DNA of 64,000 nt from Methylobacillus flagellatus KT. GTDB taxonomy: Bacteria > Pseudomonadota > Gammaproteobacteria > Burkholderiales > Methylophilaceae. The position numbers were made by a program, and so were the translations under genes. The notes beneath the pieces are model-generated. The model had not been told where the DNA came from and ran no database searches. It worked only from the letters and a program-made list of their open reading frames with translations. This document shows, piece by piece, positions 41,311-49,869 of this stretch. Each line of letters begins with the position of its first letter. Within the stretch, counting starts at the first letter, position 1. Where the stretch lies: NCBI RefSeq assembly GCF_000013705.1, contig NC_007947.1, positions 2,046,001 to 2,110,000 on the forward strand, written 5' to 3'.

Positions 41311-41917
41311 CAACCAAGCCACATTACTGGAGGCCCTGCTGCGCCCAGAACTGCTCCAGCCGTTAATCACCGATGACAGCCGTGGTTATTCTGTTGCAAA
41401 ATTACTGCCAGGCAATACTGCCAGCCGCTTTCTGCAACAAGACAACATCAAGCAGCAACTCGAGCGTTTATTCTTGACCATGGCAGGTCAGCACGACATC
41501 GTACTGGTGGATGCTGCGCTCACCGTTGAAGACACCATGCCGCTGGACGTACTACACCATGGGGAGATACTGATACACATGACGCGGGATACCGGTTCCA
41601 TTACCCAGGCCTATACCTTGATCAAGCGGCTATGCAGCCAGGTAGGCAGGCGTACCCTGGATATTGTGGTGTCGCATGCAAGTGAGGCGCAGGCCCATGT
41701 GGTGTTCAATAATATCGCCGCGGTCGCGCACCGGCATCTTGATATCAAGCTCGACTTTGCTGGCCTCATCCCGTCAGATGAGCATCTGAATATCGCAGCA
41801 AAACTTGGGCGCAATGTCATCGAAGCCTTTCCCAAGACCAAGGCTGCGGCAGCATTTAAGGCATTAGCAGGCAAAATAGACCATAATCATGGTTTATTGG
41901 AAACGTCGCTCAGCTAA
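41093..41917 (+). CDS. flhG: FlhG (MinD-like) with degenerate P-loop
   Basis: 274 residues from the ATG at 41093 (site tggagg 8 bp upstream). The N-terminus has DQAAGLR (residues 7-13), the DQAxxLR motif that stimulates FlhF GTPase. The expected deviant Walker A KGGxGKT position reads SAAGKPEHT (28-36): both lysines are replaced. Later parts fit a MinD/ParA fold (TVLVVEATSTPVHEARHYGI, DIVLVDAALT). It sits between flhF and fliA as usual. The ATP-dependent cycle is probably lost while FlhF contact is kept; this is inference. Confidence 0.85.
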   Translation: MNHQYKDQAAGLRRLMAGPKPRIISVLSAAGKPEHTRFMTNLAAPLHRQGNTVLVVEATSTPVHEARHYGIDSNQATLLEALLRPELLQPLITDDSRGYSVAKLLPGNTASRFLQQDNIKQQLERLFLTMAGQHDIVLVDAALTVEDTMPLDVLHHGEILIHMTRDTGSITQAYTLIKRLCSQVGRRTLDIVVSHASEAQAHVVFNNIAAVAHRHLDIKLDFAGLIPSDEHLNIAAKLGRNVIEAFPKTKAAAAFKALAGKIDHNHGLLETSLS

Positions 41918-41930
41918 GAGGACCCAAGTG

Positions 41931-42665
41931 ATGTATACCTTGCATGGAAAAACCAGCCCGAAGGAAGAACTGCTGAAGCAGCATGCAAGCCTGGTCAAAA
42001 AGATTGCGTACCAGCTCAAGGCCAAGCTGCCTGCCAGTGTCGACATCGATGACTTGATACAGGCTGGCATGATGGGACTGCTCGATGCCAGCAATCGCTA
42101 TGAAGATAACCATGGCGCGCAATTCGAGACCTATGCGGCCCAGCGTATCCGTGGCTCCATGATTGATGAACTGCGCCGGGCCGACTGGCTTCCACGCAGC
42201 GTGCGCAAGAATATGCGCGATGTGGAAAGCGCCGTGCACCTGCTGGAACAGAAACTCGGTCGGCCTCCCACCGAAGGCGAGCTTGCCCGAGAACTCAACC
42301 TGTCCATGGATGATTTCCAGGGGATGCTGGACGACTGCAGTGGGCACCAGCTCATCTACTACGAAGATTTCAGTGAACAGGACAGTGGAGACCACTTCCT
42401 CGACCGCTATCAATCCGATGATTCGGGAGACCCGCTGAAGGCCCTACTTTCCAGTGACTTCCGGGAAGCGTTGATCGAAGCCATAGAAGCGTTGCCTGAG
42501 CGCGAAAAAATCCTCATGGGCCTCTACTACGAGCAGGAAATGAACCTCAAAGACATCGGCGCCATCATGAGCGTATCCGAATCCCGGGTTTGCCAATTGC
42601 ACACCCAGGCCGTCGCGCGGCTGCGCGCCAAACTGAAAGAGAAATTGTGGACTGGAGCAGTCTAG
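41931..42665 (+). CDS. fliA: Flagellar sigma factor FliA (sigma-28)
   Basis: 244 residues from the ATG at 41931. Sigma region 2 has DDLIQAGMMGLLDASNRYED and AQRIRGSMIDELRRADWLPR. Region 3 has KLGRPPTEGELARELNLSMD. Region 4 has LPEREKILMGLYYEQEMNLK, then VSESRVCQLHTQAVARLRAK. It directs late flagellar genes; matching promoters are seen in this window before flgM, flgK and (facing) flhD. Its 3' end overlaps the motC start by 19 bp. Confidence 0.96.
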   Translation: MYTLHGKTSPKEELLKQHASLVKKIAYQLKAKLPASVDIDDLIQAGMMGLLDASNRYEDNHGAQFETYAAQRIRGSMIDELRRADWLPRSVRKNMRDVESAVHLLEQKLGRPPTEGELARELNLSMDDFQGMLDDCSGHQLIYYEDFSEQDSGDHFLDRYQSDDSGDPLKALLSSDFREALIEAIEALPEREKILMGLYYEQEMNLKDIGAIMSVSESRVCQLHTQAVARLRAKLKEKLWTGAV

Positions 42666-43387
42666 GCGGCATACTCCTTGCCCTCGCCGGCATCCTGATA
42701 GGGCAGGCGCTTGAGGGAGGGAAGTTCAGTTCCCTCATTCAGCCTGCCGCATTCATGATCGTACTGTTCGGTACCATAGGTGCCGTGCTGTTGCAGACCC
42801 GACCCGTATTTTTCATCCAGGGGATAAGGTTATTGCAATGGGTCGTGTTTCCCCCGCAGGACGACAGGGAAAAACTGGCGCGCCGTATCACCAGCTGGAG
42901 CCAAATTGCGCGCAAGGACGGCATCCTGCTGCTGGAGAACCATATGTACTCGGAACAGGATCCCTTCGTGAAAACGGCATTGCGCCTGGTGATCGATGGA
43001 ACGCCTCCCGAAAAGATCCGCGATATCTGCAACGTGGATATCAACCGCTATGAGGCAGCGCAGCGCAATGCGGTCAAGATATGGGAAGCCGCTGGCGGCT
43101 ATGCTCCAACGATTGGCATCCTGGGTGCTGTGCTCGGCCTGATCCATGTCATGGAGAACCTTTCCGACCCAGGCAAGCTGGGCAGCGGCATCGCAATTGC
43201 CTTTGTGGCGACTATTTACGGCGTAGGTTTTGCCAACCTGCTCTTCCTGCCGATCGCCAATAAGCTCAAGGCACTCGTGCAATTGCAGACCACCCGGCGT
43301 GAAATGGTGGTCGAAGGCGTGGTGGGGATCGCAAATGGCGAGAATCACAAGATTATCGAAGAACGCTTGAATGCTTACTTACGCTGA
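42647..43387 (+). CDS. motC: Second stator protein, MotC (MotA-type)
   Basis: 246 residues starting at a GTG (42647) in the fliA 3' end, reading (M)DWSSLGGILLALAGILIGQA. Four membrane segments are present; the conserved second half includes GGYAPTIGILGAVLGLIHVM and AIAFVATIYGVGFANLLFLP. This is the pattern of MotC/PomA-type proteins encoded next to fliA in pseudomonads and many betaproteobacteria. An upstream in-frame ATG would place the start deeper within fliA and is less likely. Confidence 0.9.
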   Translation: MDWSSLGGILLALAGILIGQALEGGKFSSLIQPAAFMIVLFGTIGAVLLQTRPVFFIQGIRLLQWVVFPPQDDREKLARRITSWSQIARKDGILLLENHMYSEQDPFVKTALRLVIDGTPPEKIRDICNVDINRYEAAQRNAVKIWEAAGGYAPTIGILGAVLGLIHVMENLSDPGKLGSGIAIAFVATIYGVGFANLLFLPIANKLKALVQLQTTRREMVVEGVVGIANGENHKIIEERLNAYLR

Positions 43388-43399
43388 ATCTGGGTGGAT

Positions 43400-44203
43400 A
43401 TGGGAAGAAGAAGAAAATTTGAGGATGAGCCAGACAACAATGACCGTTGGCTGGTCTCCTATGCAGACTTCATTACCCTGCTGTTCGCTTTTTTCGTCGT
43501 CATGTATGGCATCTCATCAGTCAACGACCAGAAATACAAGGAACTCACCTCTGCCCTGGGCAGCGCATTTAGCGGCAACACCAACGACAATACCTCCAGC
43601 CCCTCGCCTGATACTCCTCCCGCTGCGGATAGACATGTCCTGAAGACAACGCCCACCAGCAGCCTGATCCATGCCCTGCCGCTATCGCGGCTGCAGAAGG
43701 AGAGGCAGCGCAAGGAACAAGAAAGCATTAGCGCCATGATTGCCACACTCAACCGCGCGCTAGGCAATTTGGCCACCAACGGCAAAATCAGCATCAGCAA
43801 AACCAGCTTGGGCGTACGCATCGATATTGCCGACGGTGTATTGTTTCAGGCAGGCTCGGCAGCCATCAAGGCGGAGGCAGACGCTCCTATCAGTGAAATT
43901 ACACAGATACTGGCTGACCAGCAATATGCCATCCAGGTAGAGGGCCACACCGACAATGTCCCGATCAGCAACGCCCAGTTCCCTTCCAATTGGGAGCTCT
44001 CTTCGATGCGGGCCACGAGTGTCGTCCGCAAAATGATAGAAAACGGCATTGATGCCGCACGGCTCAGTGCCGTCGGTTATAGCGACACACAGCCCATCGC
44101 TGATAATCAAACGGCGGAAGGGCGCGCGCAGAACCGTCGCGTCTCTATCATGGTGCTTTACCACAAGCCTGAAAAACTTCAGGGCGCAGCCAATCAGCAA
44201 TAA
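43400..44203 (+). CDS. motD: Second stator protein, MotD (MotB-type)
   Basis: 267 residues from the ATG at 43400 (site ggtgg); a GTG six bases earlier is also possible. MGRRRKFEDEPDNNDRWLVS begins the protein, then the membrane helix with the channel aspartate in YADFITLLFAFFVVMYGISS. The C-terminal OmpA-like domain has EGHTDNVPISNAQFPSNWEL and NRRVSIMVLYH. It pairs with motC. It ends the operon, followed by a two-way terminator. Confidence 0.93.
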   Translation: MGRRRKFEDEPDNNDRWLVSYADFITLLFAFFVVMYGISSVNDQKYKELTSALGSAFSGNTNDNTSSPSPDTPPAADRHVLKTTPTSSLIHALPLSRLQKERQRKEQESISAMIATLNRALGNLATNGKISISKTSLGVRIDIADGVLFQAGSAAIKAEADAPISEITQILADQQYAIQVEGHTDNVPISNAQFPSNWELSSMRATSVVRKMIENGIDAARLSAVGYSDTQPIADNQTAEGRAQNRRVSIMVLYHKPEKLQGAANQQ

Positions 44204-44204
44204 A

Positions 44205-44234
44205 TAAAAAAGCCGGGAAACCTCCCGGCTTTCT
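44205..44234. terminator. Bidirectional terminator between motD and flgN
   Basis: A perfect 8-bp stem AGCCGGGA/TCCCGGCT with loop AACC (44211-44230). Read from flgN (minus) it is followed by TTTTTT; read from motD (plus) by TTCT, so it should work best for the minus strand. Confidence 0.85.
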
Positions 44235-44254
44235 ACTGTTCTGTCGTAACCTGC

Positions 44255-44704
44255 TCAAGCATGGGCATTGTAGCGCGTTGAACCGGTACTAGCCTGGCCA
44301 TTGGGCCCGTAGAACTGCTCCAGTGAAGGTGGCCTGCCCAAGGTATCCAGTACCTGCTGGTTACGCCGGAACTGCTTACTGATCAAAATCCCGTTCACGC
44401 GATTGAGCTCCTTGGCTTGATCTATCAGGCTTTGGAACCTACCCCAGGATTTCTGTATGACAGCATCCTGAACTGCTATCCAGGCAGCAAGGCCGCGCTC
44501 GTCAGGGCCGAATCCCAAGCCAGTAATTGCCTGGTAGCGGGCCTGGGTACTAGCGTTGATGTCCTGCAAGACACGAGCCTTGTCATTCAGCAAACCTTCC
44601 ATGGCGTCCACATCCACCTTGACCAGGCTAGCCTGCTCACGCTTCAGGAGCTCCAACAGGTTTTCGGTCAATGCAATTTCATGCTCAAAGCTGGCTGTGG
44701 TCAT
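44255..44704 (-). CDS. flgN: Flagellar export chaperone FlgN
   Basis: 149 residues, mainly helical. FEHEIALTENLLELLKREQA at the start and LNRVNGILISKQFRRNQQVL in the C-terminal helix follow the FlgN pattern. FlgN carries hook-associated proteins FlgK and FlgL to the export gate; these two are encoded 9-12 kb away in the same window. It is 29 bp downstream of flgM. Sequence conservation is low in this family and context adds much of the support. Confidence 0.85.
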   Translation of the reverse strand: MTTASFEHEIALTENLLELLKREQASLVKVDVDAMEGLLNDKARVLQDINASTQARYQAITGLGFGPDERGLAAWIAVQDAVIQKSWGRFQSLIDQAKELNRVNGILISKQFRRNQQVLDTLGRPPSLEQFYGPNGQASTGSTRYNAHA

Positions 44705-44733
44705 GTCAGGTCACCTTTTATTCCTGCGCAGCT

Positions 44734-45036
44734 TCAACGTTGAGCTGTCAACAGGTCTTTCACTGTATTGATCAGGCCATCTGCGACTTTTTCAGAGTCA
44801 ACCCTAAACTGGCCGCTGGAAATGGCAGATTTGATCGCGTTGACTTTGTCCGCGTCATACACTTGCTCACTGGCCCCGGCTGCTTCAATAGATTGCAATT
44901 GCGCGGCTAGGGGAGACAAGGTGACGCTTTCACCGGCAACAGGCGCCTTGTTTTCGCTGGCGCGAGGAGCAGGCCTGTTCTCCGTCTTGTCATTGTTAAG
45001 CGCAACTGCTTTCTGAAGTGCGTCATCGATTTTCAT
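44734..45036 (-). CDS. flgM: Anti-sigma-28 factor FlgM
   Basis: 100 residues. The N-terminal half is polar and probably disordered (NDKTENRPAPRASENKAPVA). The C-terminal sigma-binding part includes VTLSPLAAQLQSIEAAGASE, VNAIKSAISSGQFRVDSEKV and ADGLINTVKDLL. It holds FliA inactive until exported through the finished hook. A near-perfect sigma-28 promoter lies 56 bp upstream, giving a feedback loop. Confidence 0.93.
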   Translation of the reverse strand: MKIDDALQKAVALNNDKTENRPAPRASENKAPVAGESVTLSPLAAQLQSIEAAGASEQVYDADKVNAIKSAISSGQFRVDSEKVADGLINTVKDLLTAQR

Positions 45037-45091
45037 GGCAATTCCTTAAGCTGGTTTCATCGCGGCAAAACCGCATACCGATATATTGCTC

Positions 45092-45118
45092 TTATCGGCA
45101 GCATTTTTGTCAACTTTA
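45092..45118 (-). promoter_or_regulatory. Sigma-28 promoter of flgM-flgN
   Basis: On the minus strand: TAAAGTTG, 11-bp spacer, GCCGATAA. The -10 box matches the FliA consensus fully and the -35 box 7 of 8. The predicted start near 45085 leaves a 5' leader of about 50 nt before the flgM ATG. Confidence 0.9.
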
Positions 45119-45194
45119 ATGAAAAAGTTTAAATCCTTTTGCCTGCAGTCACAAAGCCTGTCGCCGTGTTATATCCATTACGCCGTCAATATTG

Positions 45195-45902
45195 CTAGAA
45201 AATGACCTCGATCAGGCCGCCCCGGCGGGCCAAGCCACTCACCACCCGGCCATTGCCCACTTTCACCTTCACGCGCTGGCCGTCTCCTGCGCTAGTGAGG
45301 GCCGTCCCTTCCGCTGACACCTTGAATCCCTCGCCCATGGTGTTGAGTATGACTTTCTGCCCCTGTTGCACCACCGGCAATACGCGTAACATCTCCTGCC
45401 GCAATACCGTGCCTGCGCTCAACGGCACATATACCGCCCGTCCTATTGCCTGGCTGGCATCGGTAAATACGCCCGGCGGCAGCTTGGCAAGGTCGCCATG
45501 GCTCTTGGCCAGGTCCTGCTCGGTAATGATATGCCCTTGCGCCAGCGGCGCGGCGGCAACCAAGTATTCCGCCATGACCTGCACATTGGCCTGTACATAA
45601 ATCGTCCAGACTTGCGGTGCACTGCAGCGAACCCCTACGCTGGTCCGTCCCCATATCCTGCTGCCGGCAGCAAGCGACATCTGGAGTTGGTCGCAACTGG
45701 CAAGCTTGAGGCGCGGGTCGATGGCGAGTGCGGAGACCGACACCTTGCCGGGCAGGCCTGTACTCTGGCTCAGCAGGAACTGCTCCACCTGAACCCGCAA
45801 CTGCGTCAGGTCCTGGTGGCTGGAGGCGGCATCAACCGGCGCGCCCCACAAGCCGACAATCAACCAGGCTGCGATCCGTCCGGTGATAGATACTCGCTTC
45901 AT
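45195..45902 (-). CDS. flgA: Flagellar P-ring assembly chaperone FlgA
   Basis: 235 residues with an N-terminal signal peptide (about 1-25, IAAWLIVGLWGAPVDA). The C-terminal SAF/FlgA domain has VAAAPLAQGHIITEQDL, AIGRAVYVPLSAGTVLRQEM and the closing VSGLARRGGLIEVIF. It is exported to the periplasm and helps FlgI assemble. It lies upstream of flgM on the same strand, divergent from flgB; no terminator was seen between flgA and flgM, so flgM may have two promoters. Confidence 0.92.
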   Translation of the reverse strand: MKRVSITGRIAAWLIVGLWGAPVDAASSHQDLTQLRVQVEQFLLSQSTGLPGKVSVSALAIDPRLKLASCDQLQMSLAAGSRIWGRTSVGVRCSAPQVWTIYVQANVQVMAEYLVAAAPLAQGHIITEQDLAKSHGDLAKLPPGVFTDASQAIGRAVYVPLSAGTVLRQEMLRVLPVVQQGQKVILNTMGEGFKVSAEGTALTSAGDGQRVKVKVGNGRVVSGLARRGGLIEVIF

Positions 45903-46134
45903 GTCTCACCCCTCAGTTATATATTGGCGCTATCTTTACTGACAGTGCGCGGGAATTCAGATCAAGTTGCATTTTACTGAGACGCGCAAGCGCATAAACG
46001 GAAAACAAAAGGGGAAATTCCGCGTTATTCACGCAATGAGATTGGCATGACAAGTCCTAGACTCACAATCATCTGAAATAACGGCAGTCGCATGCATTTC
46101 TTGACCGCCGCCGTTAGCAAAGGAGGTTGTTACG

Positions 46135-46530
46135 ATGAACAAGCTGGACGCCGCACTCAATTTCCACCAAACCGCATTGCGCGTACGCGGACAACGCCAG
46201 GAGCTGTTGGCCGCCAATATCGCCAATGCCGACACGCCCGGCTACAAGGCGCGCGACATCAATTTTGCCGATACATTCAAGCAGGCCCTCACTGGTGCAT
46301 CTGGCGGACTGAAAGCCGATACAACGCATCCTGGTCATATTCCAGCCACCGCCAGCCACCAGAACGGCGTGCTGTACCGCTCCATTATCCAAGGCAGCGT
46401 CGACGGCAACACCGTGGACATGGATGTGGAGCGCACCCAGTTTGCCGACAACGCATTGCGCTATGAAGCCAGCGCCACCATGATCAGCGGGCAGATCAAG
46501 AAACTATTGTCTGCGATACAGGGCCAATAA
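46135..46530 (+). CDS. flgB: Flagellar proximal rod protein FlgB
   Basis: 131 residues. LDAALNFHQTALRVRGQRQE, then LLAANIANADTPGYKARDIN is the rod-protein N-terminal motif. The C-terminal helix includes ALRYEASATMISGQIKKLL. It begins the flgBCDEFGHIJKL operon with a strong ribosome-binding site (aaaggagg, 46119-46126). The 232-bp gap to flgA should hold the FlhDC-dependent promoters; I could not recognise an FlhDC box with confidence. Confidence 0.96.
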   Translation: MNKLDAALNFHQTALRVRGQRQELLAANIANADTPGYKARDINFADTFKQALTGASGGLKADTTHPGHIPATASHQNGVLYRSIIQGSVDGNTVDMDVERTQFADNALRYEASATMISGQIKKLLSAIQGQ

Positions 46531-46563
46531 TGGCAACTGACCTCAATCTTGAAGGAGGCACGC

Positions 46564-46971
46564 ATGTCACTTTTTAATGTATTCAATATTTCCGGGTCAG
46601 CCATGAGTGCGCAGGGACAGCGCCTGAATGTCGTGGCCAGCAACCTGGCCAACGCCGACAGCGTCACCAGCTCCAATGGCCAGCCCTACCGCACCAAGCA
46701 CATCGTGTTTTCCGCTGTGCCGGTGAATGCCAAGGGTGATGCACAAGGCGTCAAGGTGCAGCAGATCGTGGAGGACCAGGCACCTCCACAACTCAAATAT
46801 GATCCCAAGCATCCCCTGGCCGACGCAAACGGCTATGTCGCCATGCCCAATGTCAATGTCACCGAAGAAATGGTCAATATGATCTCGGCCTCGAGGTCGT
46901 ACCAGAACAATGTTGAGACCATGAATGCAGCCAAATCCATGCTGCTCAAGACGCTGACCATCGGCCAATAA
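46564..46971 (+). CDS. flgC: Flagellar proximal rod protein FlgC
   Basis: 135 residues from the ATG at 46564, preceded by gaaggagg. [20 protein letters not shown], then [20 protein letters not shown] and the C-terminal [20 protein letters not shown] are the FlgC signatures. The frame extends five codons upstream without a proper start signal. Confidence 0.96.
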   Translation: MSLFNVFNISGSAMSAQGQRLNVVASNLANADSVTSSNGQPYRTKHIVFSAVPVNAKGDAQGVKVQQIVEDQAPPQLKYDPKHPLADANGYVAMPNVNVTEEMVNMISASRSYQNNVETMNAAKSMLLKTLTIGQ

Positions 46972-47000
46972 ACCTCAGTCCCTGAAAGCGAGTAAAGACC

Positions 47001-47687
47001 ATGACAAGCACGCCAGGCATCTCCGATTCTCTGCTCTCCAGCATGAATGGCAGCGGCGCCAACAACAATACCAGCGCCATTTCCGAAACCCAGGATAGAT
47101 TCATGAAGCTGCTGATTGCACAAATGAAGAACCAGGACCCCCTCAACCCAATGGACAACGCCGAGGTGACGAGCCAGATGGCGCAGCTGTCTACCGTGAC
47201 CGGCATTGAGAAAATGAACGCCTCGCTGTCCACATTCATCAGCAGCATGCAGGCGACACAGGCCCTGCAGGCTTCCAGCCTGATCGGCAACACTGTCCTG
47301 GTGGAAGGTAACAGTACCTACCTTGCCCCCGCAGAGACCGAAGGCGAATCCGCTGCCTATTTAGGTGTCGAGTTACCCATTGGCGCCGATAAGCTCACGG
47401 TCAACATCAAGAATGGCGCAGGCAATGTTGTGAAGACCATCACCGTCACCAACCAGCCGGCGGGTATTTCCTCCCTGGGGTGGAATGGTTATGGCGATGA
47501 CGGCACAAAACTGCCAGATGGCCGCTACACGATAGAGGCGACCGCAACCACGGGTAACAGCAGCGTGGCATCTACCCCACTGAGCTATGAGCAAGTCATG
47601 AGCGTGTCCACCGGCAGCGATGGGGTCAAGCTCAACCTGAGCAATTTGGCAGCGATCACCACAGACCAGATCAAGCAGATTTTCTAA
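47001..47687 (+). CDS. flgD: Hook capping protein FlgD
   Basis: 228 residues. The N-terminal hook-cap region has TQDRFMKLLIAQMKNQDPLN, then DNAEVTSQMAQLSTVTGIEK. The middle and C-terminal parts have ASSLIGNTVLVEGN and a FlgD Ig-like region with GISSLGWNGYGDDGTKLPDG, then YTIEATAT. (The printed motif is TQDRF as ETQDRF.) The cap supports hook polymerisation and then leaves. Confidence 0.95.
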   Translation: MTSTPGISDSLLSSMNGSGANNNTSAISETQDRFMKLLIAQMKNQDPLNPMDNAEVTSQMAQLSTVTGIEKMNASLSTFISSMQATQALQASSLIGNTVLVEGNSTYLAPAETEGESAAYLGVELPIGADKLTVNIKNGAGNVVKTITVTNQPAGISSLGWNGYGDDGTKLPDGRYTIEATATTGNSSVASTPLSYEQVMSVSTGSDGVKLNLSNLAAITTDQIKQIF

Positions 47688-47721
47688 CCACCACCCAGGA
47701 TTTCACCACCAGGAGAACAAC

Positions 47722-48954
47722 ATGGCTTTCCAACAGGGTTTGAGCGGACTCAACGCCGCATCCAAGAACATTGAAGTCATCGGCAACAACGTTGCCAATG
47801 CCAGCACCGTGGGATTCAAGCAATCACGCACGGAGTTTGCCGATGTATATGCCAACTCCCTGGGCGGCGGCAACGCTTCCAAGATCGGCATCGGCACCAA
47901 GATCGCCGCGATTACGCAGCAGTTCACGCAGGGCAACATCTCCAACTCCCAGAACCCGCTGGATGTCGCCATCAATGGCAATGGGTTCTTCCGCATGAGC
48001 GACAATGGCGCCATCACCTACAGCCGCAATGGTCAGTTTCAGCTGGACAAGGACGGCTACATCCAGAATGCCGCCGGCCAGCGGCTGACCGGATATGCCC
48101 TGGCAAATGGGCAGATCCAGACCGGCGCATTGACTGAGCTGAGAATCGATGCCGCTGATATGCCCCCGCGCACCACGACATCCATCACAGGCCCTTTGAA
48201 CCTGGATTCCCGCGCCGAGATCCTGGACCCGGCCAATTTCGACATCGACGATCCATCAAGCTATAACCACTCTACCCCGATCGAAGTGTTCGACTCACTG
48301 GGAAACTCCCATTCCGTACAGCTTTATTATCTGAAGAGCGGCATTACCACCGCGCCCAATGCCACTACGACGTGGACTGTCATGGCCAGCGCCAATGGCA
48401 GCCAGCTGATGCCCAACCCGATTGGCACCATGGTATTTGATGGCTCTGGCATCGACCCGGCCATTACCCTTGCGCCACTCAGCATCCCGTTGAGTAGTGG
48501 AGGCCTGACTCCCATGTCGGTAACCTTGAACTTGACTGGCAGCACGCAGTTTGCCAATACCTTCAATGAAAGCGACCTCGGGCAAGATGGTTATGGAGCA
48601 GGCCGCCTTTCCAGCTTCAGTATTGGTGCAGACGGCTCCATCCTCGGACGCTACTCCAACGGCAGAAGCTCCGTGCTTGGTCAGGTTGCACTCGCCAACT
48701 TTCGTAACCTCAACGGATTGCAGCCACTGGGGGACAATCAATGGGCTGAAACCTCCGAGTCCGGCCCGCCCATCGTCGGCGTTGCCAACTCCGGCGGGCT
48801 GGGCGTCCTGCAATCCTACCGCCTGGAAGACTCCAACGTCGACCTGACCGCAGAGCTGGTCAACATGATCACTGCGCAGCGCGTCTACCAGGCCAATGCG
48901 CAAACCATCAAGACGGAAGACCAGATCATGCAGACGCTGGTCAACCTGCGTTAA
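47722..48954 (+). CDS. flgE: Flagellar hook protein FlgE
   Basis: 410 residues. The N-terminal MAFQQGLSGLNAASKNIEVI, then NNVANASTVGFKQSRTEFAD forms the D0 helix and rod motif. The C-terminal GLGVLQSYRLEDSNVDLTAE, then MITAQRVYQANAQTIKTEDQ closes D0. The central 250 residues contain hook-surface domains. The length is typical of a single-insert FlgE. Confidence 0.97.
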   Translation: MAFQQGLSGLNAASKNIEVIGNNVANASTVGFKQSRTEFADVYANSLGGGNASKIGIGTKIAAITQQFTQGNISNSQNPLDVAINGNGFFRMSDNGAITYSRNGQFQLDKDGYIQNAAGQRLTGYALANGQIQTGALTELRIDAADMPPRTTTSITGPLNLDSRAEILDPANFDIDDPSSYNHSTPIEVFDSLGNSHSVQLYYLKSGITTAPNATTTWTVMASANGSQLMPNPIGTMVFDGSGIDPAITLAPLSIPLSSGGLTPMSVTLNLTGSTQFANTFNESDLGQDGYGAGRLSSFSIGADGSILGRYSNGRSSVLGQVALANFRNLNGLQPLGDNQWAETSESGPPIVGVANSGGLGVLQSYRLEDSNVDLTAELVNMITAQRVYQANAQTIKTEDQIMQTLVNLR

Positions 48955-48976
48955 TGCGATGAAGCATGAGAGGCGG

Positions 48977-49025
48977 CTCACAATACTCAGCTACAGATAC
49001 AACCATGTCAGAAGCGTGTTGTGAG
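48977..49025. repeat. Inverted repeat in the flgE-flgF gap
   Basis: Arms ctcacaatac (48977-48986) and gtgttgtgag (49016-49025) pair at 9 of 10 positions, with a loop of about 29 nt. No T-run follows, so it is not a classical terminator. It lies in the longest gap (100 bp) inside the flg operon and might act as a processing or attenuation site; nothing further supports this. Confidence 0.45.
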
Positions 49026-49054
49026 TCGCGATTGAATAAAAGAAAGGAACCACC

Positions 49055-49795
49055 ATGGACCGCCTGATCTATACCGCCATGACTGGCCTGAAGCACATCA
49101 TGGAGCAGCAATCGACCACGGCCAACAATCTGGCAAACGCCACGACCACCGGCTTTCGTGCCCAGATAGACAGTTTCCGTGCGGTTCCGGTATTGAGCGA
49201 CGGCCTGCCCACGCGGGCATTCGTTGTCGATGCCACAGTGGGCACCAACTTCAACAGCGGCGTCATTAATACGACCGGACGAGAGCTCGACCTCGCCATC
49301 CGTGACCAAGGCTGGTTTGCCGTGCAAAGACCAGACGGCACCGAGGCCTACACCCGCAACGGCAATTTCAAGTTGAACGAGAATGGCGTCCTGCAGACCC
49401 AGGACGGCATGATGGTACTCGGCGACAACGGTCCCATTACGATCCCGCTCGAAGCCAAGGTGGCTTTCGCCAACGATGGCATGGTATCGGCAGTGGCTAC
49501 CAATGTCGTTCCTCTATTCACGAACATGATAGGCCGGCTCAAATTGGTCAACCCAGGCGATGACAACCTGGTGCGTGGTCCTGACGGCCTGTTCGAGACA
49601 AGAAACCGCGAGCCGGTGCCAGCAAGCGCAAACGTCACCATTGTGAGTGGCGCGCTGGAAGGCAGCAATGTGAACGTGGTGGAGGAAATGGTCAACATGA
49701 TTTCCCAGGCACGCCAGTTCGACCTGCAAACCAAGCTGATCCAGAATGCGGAGAATAACGCCACAAAAGCAGGTCAGATCTTCAGTTTAAGTTGA
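49055..49795 (+). CDS. flgF: Flagellar rod protein FlgF
   Basis: 246 residues. MDRLIYTAMTGLKHIMEQQS, then NNLANATTTGFRAQIDSFRA matches the FlgF N-terminus. The C-terminal [20 protein letters not shown], then ARQFDLQTKLIQNAENNATK is the shared rod helix. It joins the proximal rod to FlgG. Confidence 0.96.
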   Translation: MDRLIYTAMTGLKHIMEQQSTTANNLANATTTGFRAQIDSFRAVPVLSDGLPTRAFVVDATVGTNFNSGVINTTGRELDLAIRDQGWFAVQRPDGTEAYTRNGNFKLNENGVLQTQDGMMVLGDNGPITIPLEAKVAFANDGMVSAVATNVVPLFTNMIGRLKLVNPGDDNLVRGPDGLFETRNREPVPASANVTIVSGALEGSNVNVVEEMVNMISQARQFDLQTKLIQNAENNATKAGQIFSLS

Positions 49796-49834
49796 GCAAT
49801 GCTGGAGTAGCATAGGCTTACATTCAAGAATCCC

Positions 49835-49851
49835 GGCAGCCCCAGGCTGCC
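49835..49851 (+). repeat. Short hairpin upstream of flgG
   Basis: GGCAGCC and GGCTGCC pair fully over seven bases with a 3-nt loop. The hairpin ends 18 bp before the flgG ATG, next to its ribosome-binding site (aaaggag), where it could affect translation or mRNA stability. No T-tract follows. Confidence 0.5.
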
Positions 49852-49869
49852 ATTGCAAAGGAGCAGACC

